Assembly: GCA_018241335.1 (NCBI GenBank)
Contig: JAFEEA010000019.1
Span: 1 to 33,758 of the forward strand
DNA: 33,758 nt
Direction of reading: 5' to 3'
Source: Pseudomonadota bacterium
GTDB taxonomy: Bacteria > Pseudomonadota > Alphaproteobacteria > Caulobacterales > Caulobacteraceae
Shown: in pieces, positions 1 to 7,232 of the stretch
How the letters are laid out: each line of letters begins with the position of its first letter
How positions within the stretch are numbered: position 1 is the stretch's first letter
Program-made: the position numbers and the translations under genes
The notes under the pieces: generated by a model
Database searches by the model: none
What the model saw: only the letters and a program-made list of their open reading frames with translations
Told to the model about the DNA's origin: nothing

Positions 1-933
1 TTCGTGGCCGAGCGCACCCCGCCGGAGGAACGCACCCAGTCGATGTCGACCCTGGCCGGCGCCTTCAGCCTTGGCACCGTGATCGGGCCAGTGGTCGCGC
101 CGCTCTTCATCATCGGCGTCCTCGACTATGCCGGCCCTCTCTTCGCCTTCGCCGCCATAGCCGCGATCATGCTGGTGGTGGTGGTCCGCTTCCTCAAGGA
201 GGCCCGTCCGGAGGCGCCGGCGGAGATCGACCCCGCCGACCCCGAGATCCCCGAGCACCCTGGCGACAAGCCGATCCCCCTGTGGCGCGACCCGCGCCTG
301 ATCCCCTTCCTCGCCTACGGCTTCCTGGTCGCCACCTGCCAGACGGCGCAGGGACAGACCCTGGGCTTCCTGATCATCGACAAGGTCCACCGCCTGTTGC
401 CGACCCTCGGCCAGCGCGACCTGCTCAAGATCGCCCAGCAATATATCGAGGTGGCCATGGTCGCCGGGGCCATGGCGGGCCTGCTGGCCCAGTGGGGCCT
501 GATCCGCATGTTCCGCATGACGCCCAAGGCGCTGCTGCGCTGGGGCGCGGGCCTGGCGGCGTTGGGCAATGTGCTGGTCGCCGCCTCGCCGGACTATGCC
601 CTGGCCGTTGTGGGCTACGCTGTCTCCAGCCTCGGTTTCAGCTTCGCCCGGCCGGGCTTCACCGCCGGCGCCTCGCTGTCGGTGCCGATGAAGGACCAGG
701 CCAAGGCCGCCGGCGCCATCGCCGCCGTCAACGGCGTCAACGTCGTGCTGGCCCCCCTGGCGGTCAGCCTCTACCGCTTCAACGGCCCCGCGCCCTTCCT
801 GCTCAACGGTGCGATCCTGGCCGGCCTGCTCGCCTTCGCCTACTACAACCCCCTGCTCAAGACCGTCGGCGCCCATCCCTCCAGCGACGAACACGCCCTG
901 GCGGCGACTTTCGAACGCAGCGACGAGGGGTGA
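1..933 (+). CDS. MFS transporter, C-terminal part (5' end outside window)
   Basis: The reading frame is open from the first base, so the start lies upstream and at least 310 codons are visible. The protein is a major facilitator superfamily permease of the inner membrane. Visible hydrophobic segments include one with a GTVIGPVVAPLF stretch, typical of the TM5 region of drug/sugar MFS proteins, a second near the LVVVVRFLKEARP end of TM6, then a cytoplasmic loop rich in Pro/Glu and about six further segments. This matches the second half of a 12-TM transporter. The substrate cannot be told. It converges on the transglycosylase gene, with a perfect dyad (1050-1068) in the gap. Confidence 0.85.
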   Translation, partial: FVAERTPPEERTQSMSTLAGAFSLGTVIGPVVAPLFIIGVLDYAGPLFAFAAIAAIMLVVVVRFLKEARPEAPAEIDPADPEIPEHPGDKPIPLWRDPRLIPFLAYGFLVATCQTAQGQTLGFLIIDKVHRLLPTLGQRDLLKIAQQYIEVAMVAGAMAGLLAQWGLIRMFRMTPKALLRWGAGLAALGNVLVAASPDYALAVVGYAVSSLGFSFARPGFTAGASLSVPMKDQAKAAGAIAAVNGVNVVLAPLAVSLYRFNGPAPFLLNGAILAGLLAFAYYNPLLKTVGAHPSSDEHALAATFERSDEG

Positions 934-1049
934 GGAGCGAAGGGCCGGACCGAGGCGCGGCTGGCGCCGAGGCTTGACCCGCCATGCGAATGAACGGCTC
1001 CCTTGATCACGACTTTCGCGGCGGGATGGCCCCCTCTTCTCCGACGCGG

Positions 1050-1068
1050 TCACCGTAAATTACGGTGA
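1050..1068. terminator. 19-base perfect dyad between convergent genes
   Basis: TCACCGTAA and TTACGGTGA are exact reverse complements around a single central A. As RNA this gives an 8-bp stem with an AAU loop, followed on the plus strand by TTAACG. It lies 117 bases after the MFS stop codon and 22 bases after the transglycosylase stop on the other strand. A weak bidirectional terminator is the simplest reading, but the U tract is poor. A protein-binding dyad is the alternative. Confidence 0.4.
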
Positions 1069-1090
1069 TTAACGGGGGTGGGGCGGGCGA

Positions 1091-2353
1091 TCAGCCCGGC
1101 TTGCCGCCGTTCGCCTCCGCCTTCAGGCGGCGGATCATGTCCGGCGACAGATAGCCGTCGGCCGGCAGGCCGCGGGCCTTCTGCCATGCCCGTAGGGATT
1201 GGCGGGTGTTCAGCCCCACCACGCCGTCGGGCTGGCCGGGGTTGTAGCCCAGCTTCTGCAGAGCCGACTGGGCGTCCATCCGGTCGGTGAGCGACAGGGG
1301 CGTCTCCTTGGGCCACGGCGTCTTCAGCGGCCCTCCGCCGGCGAAGCGGTCGGCCAGCAGGCCCACCCCCAGGGCGTAGGCGATGGAATTGTTGTAGGTC
1401 CGGATCGCCATGTGGTTCTGGAAGATCAGGAACGCCGGCCCGGCCAGGCCGCAGGGCAGGATCAGGCTGGCCGGGGCGGCGGCGTCGGCCTTGCTCCAGG
1501 CCTGGCCGTCTGCGCGGCGGGCGCCCTTGGACTCCCACCAGCCCGGGACGTCCTTGGGCCCCTCCGACAGGCCATAGTCGAAGCCGGACCTCAGGATGAC
1601 CTCGCGGTGCCAGCTCTCGCCCCGCCGCCAGCCGCCCTTGGCCAGCAGATTGGCCGCCGAGGCCAGGGCGTCGGGCGCCGAGCCCCAGATGTCGCGCTTG
1701 CCGTCGCCGTCGGCGTCCACGGCCGTGGACAGGAAGGCGGAGGGAATGAACTGGGTCTGGCCCATGGCCCCGGCCCACGAACCCTTCATCTGCGAGCGAG
1801 TGGCTTCGCCCGAGCCGATGATCTTCAGGGCCGCGGTCAGCTCGCCCTCGGCCCAGGCGCGGCGGCGGCCCAGCGCCGCCAGGGTGGCCAGGCAGCGCAC
1901 CACGTCCATGTCGCCCTGCAGGGCGCCAAAGCCGCTCTCCATGGCCCAGACGCCGATCAGGATGTCGCGCGGCACGCCGTAGGTCTGCTCGATCGCCGGA
2001 AACTGGCTGATCGCCGTGCGTTTGCGGATGCCCAGGGCGATACGGTCGGCGGTGACCACGCCGCGGATGTAGTCGCTGACCGGCCGGGCGAATTCCGGCT
2101 GGCTGGCGTCGCGGGACGAGACCCGGGGATCCGGCGAAATGCCGGACAGCTCCCGGTCCAGCACGGTTTTGGACGCGCCGCCAGCCAATGCCCTGGCGTA
2201 GAAGTCGTTCAGCCAGTCCAGGAAGTAGGGCTCGCCGGTAGCGCCCAGCAGGTCGGCGGGCGTCGGCCCGCCCGGCGCGGCGGCCGAGGGCAGGGCGCAG
2301 GCGGAGAGGGCGAGGGCCAGGACGGCCCGGCGGGGCAGGGGGGAAACGCTCAT
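1091..2353 (-). CDS. Lytic murein transglycosylase, MltB type, lipoprotein
   Basis: This 420-residue protein cleaves peptidoglycan glycan strands non-hydrolytically, forming 1,6-anhydro-muramyl ends. The start at 2353 is chosen because it gives a lipoprotein signal: two Arg, a hydrophobic run, then lipobox LSAC with Cys19 and Ala at +2, which suggests the outer membrane. An upstream in-frame start at 2449 would add 32 Arg-rich residues and bury the signal. The SLT_2 catalytic domain includes the ESGFGALQGDMDVV block holding the catalytic Glu and the WAGAMGQTQFIPS block. The C-terminal 60 or so residues (ALQKLGYNPGQPDGVVG, RAWQKARGL) form a PG_binding_1 domain. This order is usual for alphaproteobacterial MltB homologues. 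Confidence 0.93.
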   Translation of the reverse strand: MSVSPLPRRAVLALALSACALPSAAAPGGPTPADLLGATGEPYFLDWLNDFYARALAGGASKTVLDRELSGISPDPRVSSRDASQPEFARPVSDYIRGVVTADRIALGIRKRTAISQFPAIEQTYGVPRDILIGVWAMESGFGALQGDMDVVRCLATLAALGRRRAWAEGELTAALKIIGSGEATRSQMKGSWAGAMGQTQFIPSAFLSTAVDADGDGKRDIWGSAPDALASAANLLAKGGWRRGESWHREVILRSGFDYGLSEGPKDVPGWWESKGARRADGQAWSKADAAAPASLILPCGLAGPAFLIFQNHMAIRTYNNSIAYALGVGLLADRFAGGGPLKTPWPKETPLSLTDRMDAQSALQKLGYNPGQPDGVVGLNTRQSLRAWQKARGLPADGYLSPDMIRRLKAEANGGKPG

Positions 2354-2442
2354 GACCGGAAGGCTAGTGCGCTTTCCGCGCCAAGGGAATCGCGCAACAG
2401 GGGAACCCGACGGCGGCGAGGCGTCGCGGCGCCTTCGAAAGA

Positions 2443-2471
2443 TTGACACGTCGCACGCCTGTCCCTATACG
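2443..2471 (+). promoter_or_regulatory. Promoter of rpmJ
   Basis: TTGACA at 2443-2448 and TATACG at 2466-2471 are separated by 17 bases. The -10 region reads CTATACGACC, which also resembles the Caulobacter housekeeping form GCTANAWC. Transcription would start about 40 bases before the rpmJ ATG at 2517. The element overlaps the 5' side of the divergent transglycosylase control region. Confidence 0.65.
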
Positions 2472-2516
2472 ACCGCGCTCTTGTTTCCGACGCCTCCCTA
2501 GAGAAGACGCCACGCC

Positions 2517-2642
2517 ATGAAGGTTCGAAGCTCGCTCAAGTCGCTGAAGACGCGCCACCGCGACTGCAAGCTCGTGCGTCGCAAGGGTCGCATCTACGTG
2601 ATCAACAAGACCGACCCCCGCTTCAAGGCCAAGCAAGGCTGA
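2517..2642 (+). CDS. rpmJ: 50S ribosomal protein L36, zinc-less form
   Basis: This is a 41-residue basic protein, recognised by its start [20 protein letters not shown] and its end [10 protein letters not shown]36 is a small protein of the large ribosomal subunit near the peptidyl-transferase region. The classical form binds zinc through CxxC, a third Cys and a His. Here His14 stands at the first ligand position, Cys17 is alone and Asn30 replaces the third Cys, so this is the C-minus type that does not bind zinc, usual in alphaproteobacteria. It has its own promoter (2443-2471) and a terminator (2691-2723), so it appears monocistronic, away from any ribosomal operon. Confidence 0.95.
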   Translation: MKVRSSLKSLKTRHRDCKLVRRKGRIYVINKTDPRFKAKQG

Positions 2643-2690
2643 TCTGCCGGCCGCGCGTGTCGCGGCCCGCGATTGCCTGGTCTCTTCGAA

Positions 2691-2723
2691 CGTCGGCGAC
2701 GCTCACCGCGCGCCGGCGTTTTT
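2691..2723 (+). terminator. Intrinsic terminator after rpmJ
   Basis: CGTCGGCG (2691-2698) pairs with CGCCGGCG (2711-2718) through eight pairs including one G-U, with a 12-base loop, and is followed directly by TTTTT (2719-2723). A second hairpin, GGCCGCG/CGCGGCC at 2649-2667, lies just after the stop codon but lacks a T run. Confidence 0.6.
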
Positions 2724-2764
2724 GCATGCCTGCTCCGCCGGGAGCGGGCGCGATGTTTCGTGTG

Positions 2765-2793
2765 TTGAGCCCCGGCCGCCCCTTCGCTAGGGT
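2765..2793 (+). promoter_or_regulatory. Candidate promoter of gapR
   Basis: TTGAGC (2765-2770) is followed after 17 bases by TAGGGT (2788-2793), in the context GCTAGGGTCC, which resembles the Caulobacter -10 form GCTANAWC. It sits 42 bases before the gapR ATG and after the rpmJ terminator. It is a sequence match only. Confidence 0.4.
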
Positions 2794-2835
2794 CCGCCGC
2801 TCTTCTGAAACCCCTGCTGTGAGCTTGCCCTCCCC

Positions 2836-3102
2836 ATGGCCGACGACGCCGCCACCATCGACACCCTGAACTCCACGGCCCAAGGCAAGCTGAAGAGCAT
2901 CATCGAGCGCATCGAGCGTCTCGAGGAAGACAAGGCCGCCGTCGCCAACGACCTCAAGGAGGTCTACGCCGAGGCCAAGGGCGAGGGCTTCGATACCAAG
3001 ATCCTGCGCAAGGTCATCCGCCTGCGCAAACAGGACAGCGCCAAGCGCCAGGAGGAAGAGGCCTTGATCGACCTCTACATCTCCGCCATCGGAGGTCTGT
3101 GA
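2836..3102 (+). CDS. gapR: GapR-type nucleoid-associated protein (DUF2312)
   Basis: This 88-residue protein belongs to the DUF2312 family. The family member GapR in Caulobacter binds overtwisted, AT-rich DNA ahead of replication and transcription forks and stimulates type II topoisomerases. Recognisable blocks are LNSTAQGKLKSIIERIERLE, then a long charged helix (KEVYAEAKGEGFDTKILRKV) and the C-terminal VIRLRKQDSAKRQEEEALID. The heptad-like helix fits the known dimer/tetramer clamp. Length and sequence match the family end to end. Its TGA overlaps the GTG start of the next gene by four bases, implying translational coupling to the basic protein at 3099-3554. I infer the same function from the close similarity. 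Confidence 0.93.
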   Translation: MADDAATIDTLNSTAQGKLKSIIERIERLEEDKAAVANDLKEVYAEAKGEGFDTKILRKVIRLRKQDSAKRQEEEALIDLYISAIGGL

Positions 3103-3554
3103 AGCGAAAGCCTCCAGGCGCGGGCGGCCCGCCCAAGAAGCCGGGCCTGGCCCGGACTGGCTTCGGCCGCAAGACGGCCGGGCCCAAGACGCATTCAGCC
3201 AAGCCTCACGTTTCCGGGGCCAAGGCGGCCCGCGGCGGCATGAAGTCCGCGCCCCCCGACCGGCGCGAAGTGGTCAAACGCGCCGCCCTCAACGCCCTGC
3301 GGCGCGTCCAGCGGGCCGCGGCCAAGGCGGGGATCGAACTCTCCGAGTGGGAGGATGAGTTCCTGGGGTCCGTCCAGGAGCGGGTGAAGACCTACGGCCG
3401 CGCCTTCGGGGACCCGGACAAGGGCGCCCCTGGCCAGGCCCTGTCGATGATGCAGGCGGTCAAGCTCAAGGAGATCACCGCCAAGGCCAACGGCGAACCA
3501 CGAACGCCGCCGCGTCGACGCCGGCGAGCGCTCAAGCCGCCGTCCGAGGACTGA
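3099..3554 (+). CDS. Highly basic protein of unknown function, coupled to gapR
   Basis: I do not recognise a named family. The 151-residue protein starts at GTG 3099 inside the gapR stop region (GTGA overlap), so it should be translated with gapR. The first 50 residues carry 13 Lys/Arg and no acidic residue, with repeated Pro/Gly (KPPGAGGPPKKPG), like a disordered histone-H1-type tail. Residues about 54-125 look helical and mixed in charge (ELSEWEDEFLGSVQERVKTY, then QALSMMQAVKLKEIT). The C terminus is basic again, with five consecutive Arg. Nucleic-acid binding is a reasonable inference from composition and from the gapR linkage, but no catalytic motif is seen. Codon use matches the neighbours. 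Confidence 0.75.
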   Translation: MKRKPPGAGGPPKKPGLARTGFGRKTAGPKTHSAKPHVSGAKAARGGMKSAPPDRREVVKRAALNALRRVQRAAAKAGIELSEWEDEFLGSVQERVKTYGRAFGDPDKGAPGQALSMMQAVKLKEITAKANGEPRTPPRRRRRALKPPSED

Positions 3555-3627
3555 CGCCTCTCGGTCGGAACCCGGCCCCCTGGGGCGCGTTTCGCCCATG
3601 TCGGATAGCCGACAAAAGGGGTCTGTC

Positions 3628-3888
3628 GTGGCGCAGTATCGGGCCTTCTCGCTGGGGGAGAACGGCCGCTACATCCGGTTCGTCGAGCTTCAGTGCTCGG
3701 ACGACGCCCAGGCCGCCAAGGTCGCGGCCCTGCTGGAGGCGTCAGGCCCGGTTGATCTGTGGTGCAGCGGCCGGTTCGTGGGCCGCATCGGCGACAAAGG
3801 CCTGACCGAGCCCTGGCCCAAGGGCGGCAATCCTTTCCAGGCCGATCCTCCCGAACCCGATCCGAAAGACCAGCGGCCCCTCGACTGA
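3628..3888 (+). CDS. Small conserved-type hypothetical protein
   Basis: This is an 86-residue soluble protein of unknown function. The sequence begins MAQYRAFSLGENGRYIRF, runs through VELQCSDDAQAAKVAALLEA and has an LWCSGRFVGRI segment before a Pro/Asp-rich tail. The pattern resembles short alphaproteobacterial proteins with a predicted beta-beta-alpha-beta layout, but I cannot name the family. GTG at 3628 is preferred because AAAAGGGG ends six bases before it. An in-frame ATG at 3598 would add ten residues but lacks a good ribosome site. It follows the basic protein by about 70 bases and precedes the phosphodiesterase gene on the same strand. Confidence 0.65.
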   Translation: MAQYRAFSLGENGRYIRFVELQCSDDAQAAKVAALLEASGPVDLWCSGRFVGRIGDKGLTEPWPKGGNPFQADPPEPDPKDQRPLD

Positions 3889-3963
3889 CCCTTTCGGCCG
3901 CGACTGTCGAACGCCTGTTACAGGACGCGGGCATTGCCTCGATCCAGCATCGAGGAGTTCCGC

Positions 3964-5796
3964 ATGCGCCGCACACCGTTCCTGGCCCTGCTGGCCTTGG
4001 CCATCATCTCCGCGGCCGCGCCGGCCATGGCCCAGGGGCCAGCCGCGCCACGCCGCAATGTGGTGATCTTCGTCGCCGACGGCCTGCGCTCGGCGGTGGT
4101 CACCGACGAGACCGCGCCGGAGCTCGCCGCGGTGCGCCGCGATGGGGTCGACTTCGCCAACAGCCACTCGCTCTATCCGACGGTGACCACGCCCAACGCC
4201 TCCGCCATCGCCACCGGCCACGGCCTGGGCGACACCGGCGACTTCAGCAACCAGCTCTATGTAGCTCCCGCCCTCGGCATCCCGGTCAGCGCCCTGGTGG
4301 CGCCGGTAGAGGACGACGCCGTCATCCGCCTGCTCAACGACCGCTATGGCGGCAACTACCTGAACGAAGTCGGCCTCCTCGCCGCGGCCCGCGCCGCGGG
4401 CTACCAGACCGCCGTGGTCGGCAAGCTGGGCCCGGCCGCCGTGCAGGACGTCACCGGCCTCTCCACCGGCGCGGGGATCGTCATCGACGACGACACCGGC
4501 TGGCCTAGCAACGGCTACCCCGAGGGCGCGAAGCTGCCGGACGCGGTCGAGCGCGCCATCGCGGCCGCCGGCCTGCCCACCACCGCCCCCGACCGCGGCC
4601 TCAACGCCGACCCCGGCGCCTACAACATGCCCGGCGTGCGCGTCGCCAACGTCGAGCAGCAGGACTGGTTCACGGCCGTCGTCACCAAGGCCCTGCTGCC
4701 GATGTTCCACGGCGCCGGCCAGCCCTTCGTGATCGTGGTGTGGTCGCGCGATCCGGACGGCACCCAGCACAATGAGGGCGACAGCCTGGGCGCCCTGGCG
4801 CCCGGCATCAACGGCCCCACCACCATGGCGGCGATCCGCAACGCCTCCGCCGACCTCGGCCGCATCCGCCAGGCGCTGCATGACCTGGGCCTCGACGACA
4901 ACACCGATGTCTTCGTCACCGCCGACCACGGCTTTTCGACCATCTCGCGCCAGAGCGCGACCAGTCCCGCCGCCAAGCGCACCTACTTCGACACCGCGCC
5001 GGGATTCCTGCCGCCCGGCTTCCTGGCCATCGACCTCGCCAAGGCCCTGAACCTGCCGCTCAGCGACTCCAATGGCCTGCCGGTGGAGCTGGATGGCGGC
5101 TTCCATCCCAAGCGGTCCAGCGCCGTCCTGGGCGCCGACCCCAAGGCGCCCGAGGTTGTGATCGCCGCCAACGGCGGTTCGGACCTGATCTACCTGCCGG
5201 CCGGCGACCGCGCCGCCAACGCCCGCCGGATCGTCGAGGCCCTGACCCGCCACGACTACACCGCCGCCATCTTCGTCGCCGACGCCCTGGGCTCGATCCC
5301 CGGCGCCTTGCCGACCAGCGCCATCGGCCTCAAGGGTTCGGCCCTGACCACGGCGCCGGACATCGTGGTCAGCTTCAGAAGCTGGGCGGGAGCCTGCCCC
5401 CAGCCGGAGGTCTGCGGGATCGAGGTGGCCGACACCGACCTCCAGCAGGGCCAGGGCATCCACGGCGCCTTCAGCCGCGCCGACACCCACAACTTCATGG
5501 CCGCCATCGGCCCCGACTTCCAGAAGGGCTTCAAGGACCCGGCGCCGATCAGCAACGCCGACATCGCCCCCACCCTGGCCCACGTCATCGGCCTCGACAT
5601 GCCGGCCAAGGGCGTTCTGACCGGCCGCGTGCTCACCGAGGCCCTGACGGTCGGAGAGCCCGTCGCGTCCGACGCCCATGTCGAGCAGTCCGCTCCGGCC
5701 GCCAACGGCTTCGTCACCCAGCTCAAGGTCCAGGAGGCCGGCGGCAAGCGCTACTTCGACGCCGCGGGCTCGCCCGGAAAGACCCTGGGGTTCTGA
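3964..5796 (+). CDS. Exported type I phosphodiesterase / nucleotide pyrophosphatase-like protein
   Basis: This 610-residue member of the alkaline phosphatase superfamily is likely periplasmic. ATG 3964 is chosen because AGGAG lies six bases upstream and the product begins with a clear signal peptide (RRTPFLALLALAIISAAAP, cut after AMA). Metal and catalytic motifs are present in the expected order: FVADG with Asp39, PTVTTPN with the probable nucleophile Thr75 and Asn78, WSRDPDGTQH with Asp263 and His269, ADHG with Asp321-His322, and a late ADTHNF with His509. These positions match phosphodiesterase/NPP enzymes that hydrolyse nucleotide or phospholipid phosphodiesters. The natural substrate is not evident. 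It converges on the slipin gene with a ten-base gap. Confidence 0.88.
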   Translation: MRRTPFLALLALAIISAAAPAMAQGPAAPRRNVVIFVADGLRSAVVTDETAPELAAVRRDGVDFANSHSLYPTVTTPNASAIATGHGLGDTGDFSNQLYVAPALGIPVSALVAPVEDDAVIRLLNDRYGGNYLNEVGLLAAARAAGYQTAVVGKLGPAAVQDVTGLSTGAGIVIDDDTGWPSNGYPEGAKLPDAVERAIAAAGLPTTAPDRGLNADPGAYNMPGVRVANVEQQDWFTAVVTKALLPMFHGAGQPFVIVVWSRDPDGTQHNEGDSLGALAPGINGPTTMAAIRNASADLGRIRQALHDLGLDDNTDVFVTADHGFSTISRQSATSPAAKRTYFDTAPGFLPPGFLAIDLAKALNLPLSDSNGLPVELDGGFHPKRSSAVLGADPKAPEVVIAANGGSDLIYLPAGDRAANARRIVEALTRHDYTAAIFVADALGSIPGALPTSAIGLKGSALTTAPDIVVSFRSWAGACPQPEVCGIEVADTDLQQGQGIHGAFSRADTHNFMAAIGPDFQKGFKDPAPISNADIAPTLAHVIGLDMPAKGVLTGRVLTEALTVGEPVASDAHVEQSAPAANGFVTQLKVQEAGGKRYFDAAGSPGKTLGF

Positions 5797-5806
5797 GCGC
5801 TGTCGG

Positions 5807-6736
5807 TCAGGACGCCACTGGCGGACGCACCGCCTGCACCAGGCCCAGGACCCCGCCGGGGTTCATGGCGTCGACCATGGCCGTCGGCATAAGGATCGTG
5901 GCTCCGCGCTCCTTGGTCGTCTCGTAGATGATGTTCATGGCGCGCAGCTGCAGCGCCGCCGGGCTCTTGGCGTAGATCTCGGCCGCCTCGACGAACTTCT
6001 GCGCCACCTGCTGCTCGGCCTGGCCGAGGTGGATGCGGGCGGCGGCCTCGCGCTGGGCCTGGGCCTCACGGCTCATGGCGTCCTGCAGGGCGTCGGGCAC
6101 GCCGATGTCGCGAATCTCAACCGAGATGGCGGTGACCCCCCAGTCGGCGGTCTTGCGGCCGATCTCCTCGCGCAGCTGCTCGTCGCCGTGCTTGCGGTCG
6201 GCCAGCAGGGACGACAGCAGGGAAGAGCCGACCATCTCGCGCAGCGAGGTCTGGGCGACCCGGCTGATGGCGCTTCGATAGTCGGTGATCTCCAGCGCCG
6301 CCCGCTCGGCGTCATGGATCTGCCAGAACACCACCGCGTCCACGTCCACCGGCACGGTGTCCTTTGACAGCGCCTGCTCGGCGTTGAACTCGGTCGTTTG
6401 GATGCGCTGATCCAGCCAGGCGGTTACGTCGTCGATGAAGGGGATGATGACGAACAGGCCCGGCCCGCGCACCGCCTGCAGGCGGCCCAGACGCAGCACC
6501 ACGGCCCGCTCCCACTGGTTGGCCATCTTCAGCGACATGGGGGTCAGCACGCCCAGCACGACCAGGCCGATGCCGACCCACAGCAGCGGCGTCGCGCCCG
6601 CGTTCTTGGTCGTCGAGATCGCCAAGACACCCAGCACGCACAGGACCGCCATCAGCAGCATGGCCGGGGCGTTGGCGCCGCGGCGGCCGACACGGGCCGG
6701 GCCAAGGGCCGCGCCGGGCGCATAGGAATTGCTCAT
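5807..6736 (-). CDS. Slipin / SPFH (band 7) domain membrane protein
   Basis: This 309-residue stomatin-like protein has two adjacent hydrophobic segments (about residues 26-43 and 51-68), then an SPFH domain starting at NQWERAVVLRLGRLQAVRGP. The typical slipin core follows: VDVDAVVFWQI, ISRVAQTSLREMVG, WGVTAISVEIRDIGVP, and an Ala/Glu-rich coiled coil (SREAQAQREAAARIHLGQAE). Slipins form oligomeric scaffolds at the inner membrane, often with NfeD proteases. No nfeD gene is next to it here. Its ATG overlaps the stop codon of the GntR gene (ATGA), so both come from one transcript and the regulator probably controls the slipin. Confidence 0.92.
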   Translation of the reverse strand: MSNSYAPGAALGPARVGRRGANAPAMLLMAVLCVLGVLAISTTKNAGATPLLWVGIGLVVLGVLTPMSLKMANQWERAVVLRLGRLQAVRGPGLFVIIPFIDDVTAWLDQRIQTTEFNAEQALSKDTVPVDVDAVVFWQIHDAERAALEITDYRSAISRVAQTSLREMVGSSLLSSLLADRKHGDEQLREEIGRKTADWGVTAISVEIRDIGVPDALQDAMSREAQAQREAAARIHLGQAEQQVAQKFVEAAEIYAKSPAALQLRAMNIIYETTKERGATILMPTAMVDAMNPGGVLGLVQAVRPPVAS

Positions 6737-7140
6737 CGATCGTCCTCCTTATCGGCGGCCAGCGCCGCGATCCGTTCGGCCACCGCCCGGGGATCGACCC
6801 CCAGGGCGAGGGCGGCGGCCAGGGTCTGGCGCGCCAGGTTGTCGGTCTGGGTTCGCCCGTCGGGGGCCGGCAGCGCGGCTCGCGGCTCGGCGACGAAACT
6901 GCCGCGGCCGCGCACCAGGGTCACGGCCCCCAGGCGCTCCAGTTCGTCGTAGGCGTGGCGGACGGTGTTGAGGTCGACCTTCAGGGCCACGGCCACCTGG
7001 CGCATGGTCGGCATCTGGTCGCCGGGCTTGAGCAGGCCGGCGCCCATGGCGCGCAGCAACTGCTCGCGCAGCTGCACATAGATCGGCACGCCCGTCGCTT
7101 CGAGCTTCAGCGCCGCAAGTGTTTGCTGCTGTGTATGCAT
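6733..7140 (-). CDS. Short GntR-family regulator, YtrA-like
   Basis: This 135-residue repressor-type protein has an N-terminal winged helix-turn-helix (PIYVQLREQLLRAMGAGLLK, then GDQMPTMRQVAVALKVDLNT and VRGRGSFVAE), followed by a short tail of about 45 residues, too small for the FadR or HutC ligand domains. This size and layout fit the YtrA subfamily. ATG 7140 is preferred over an in-frame TTG at 7152, because a TTGACA/TATTGT promoter places the transcript start at or next to this ATG. No ribosome site is visible, so translation is probably leaderless. Palindromes overlap the -10 and the start codon, suggesting autorepression. Its stop overlaps the slipin start. Confidence 0.9.
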   Translation of the reverse strand: MHTQQQTLAALKLEATGVPIYVQLREQLLRAMGAGLLKPGDQMPTMRQVAVALKVDLNTVRHAYDELERLGAVTLVRGRGSFVAEPRAALPAPDGRTQTDNLARQTLAAALALGVDPRAVAERIAALAADKEDDR

Positions 7141-7177
7141 ACACTCATACAATATGAGTGTAACGCCGGTATGTCAA
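7131..7177 (-). promoter_or_regulatory. Promoter and palindromic operator of the GntR-slipin operon
   Basis: On the minus strand TTGACA (7177-7172) and TATTGT (7154-7149) are separated by 17 bases, and the ATG at 7140 begins nine bases after the -10. A dyad with nine-base arms, TACACTCAT (7140-7148) and ATGAGTGTA (7154-7162), brackets the -10 with a five-base spacer. A second exact palindrome, GTGTATGCATACAC (7131-7144), covers the start codon. The half-site GTGTA occurs three times. This is a convincing autoregulatory operator. Confidence 0.75.
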
Positions 7178-7232
7178 ACGCCCCGCCGGCGGGTGCGGGC
7201 GGCGCGCTTCAGGATCTCGGAGGTGTTCCCGC

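Noticed and set aside
1199..2446. Long plus-strand open frame opposite the transglycosylase
   Set aside because: It is an antisense shadow in GC-rich DNA: low-complexity Arg/Gly/Ala product, no family motif, and the opposite strand has a complete lipoprotein transglycosylase.
3742..5679. Minus-strand open frame opposite the phosphodiesterase
   Set aside because: Val/Gly/Asp-rich shadow with no motif. The plus strand has signal peptide, metal ligands and a ribosome site.
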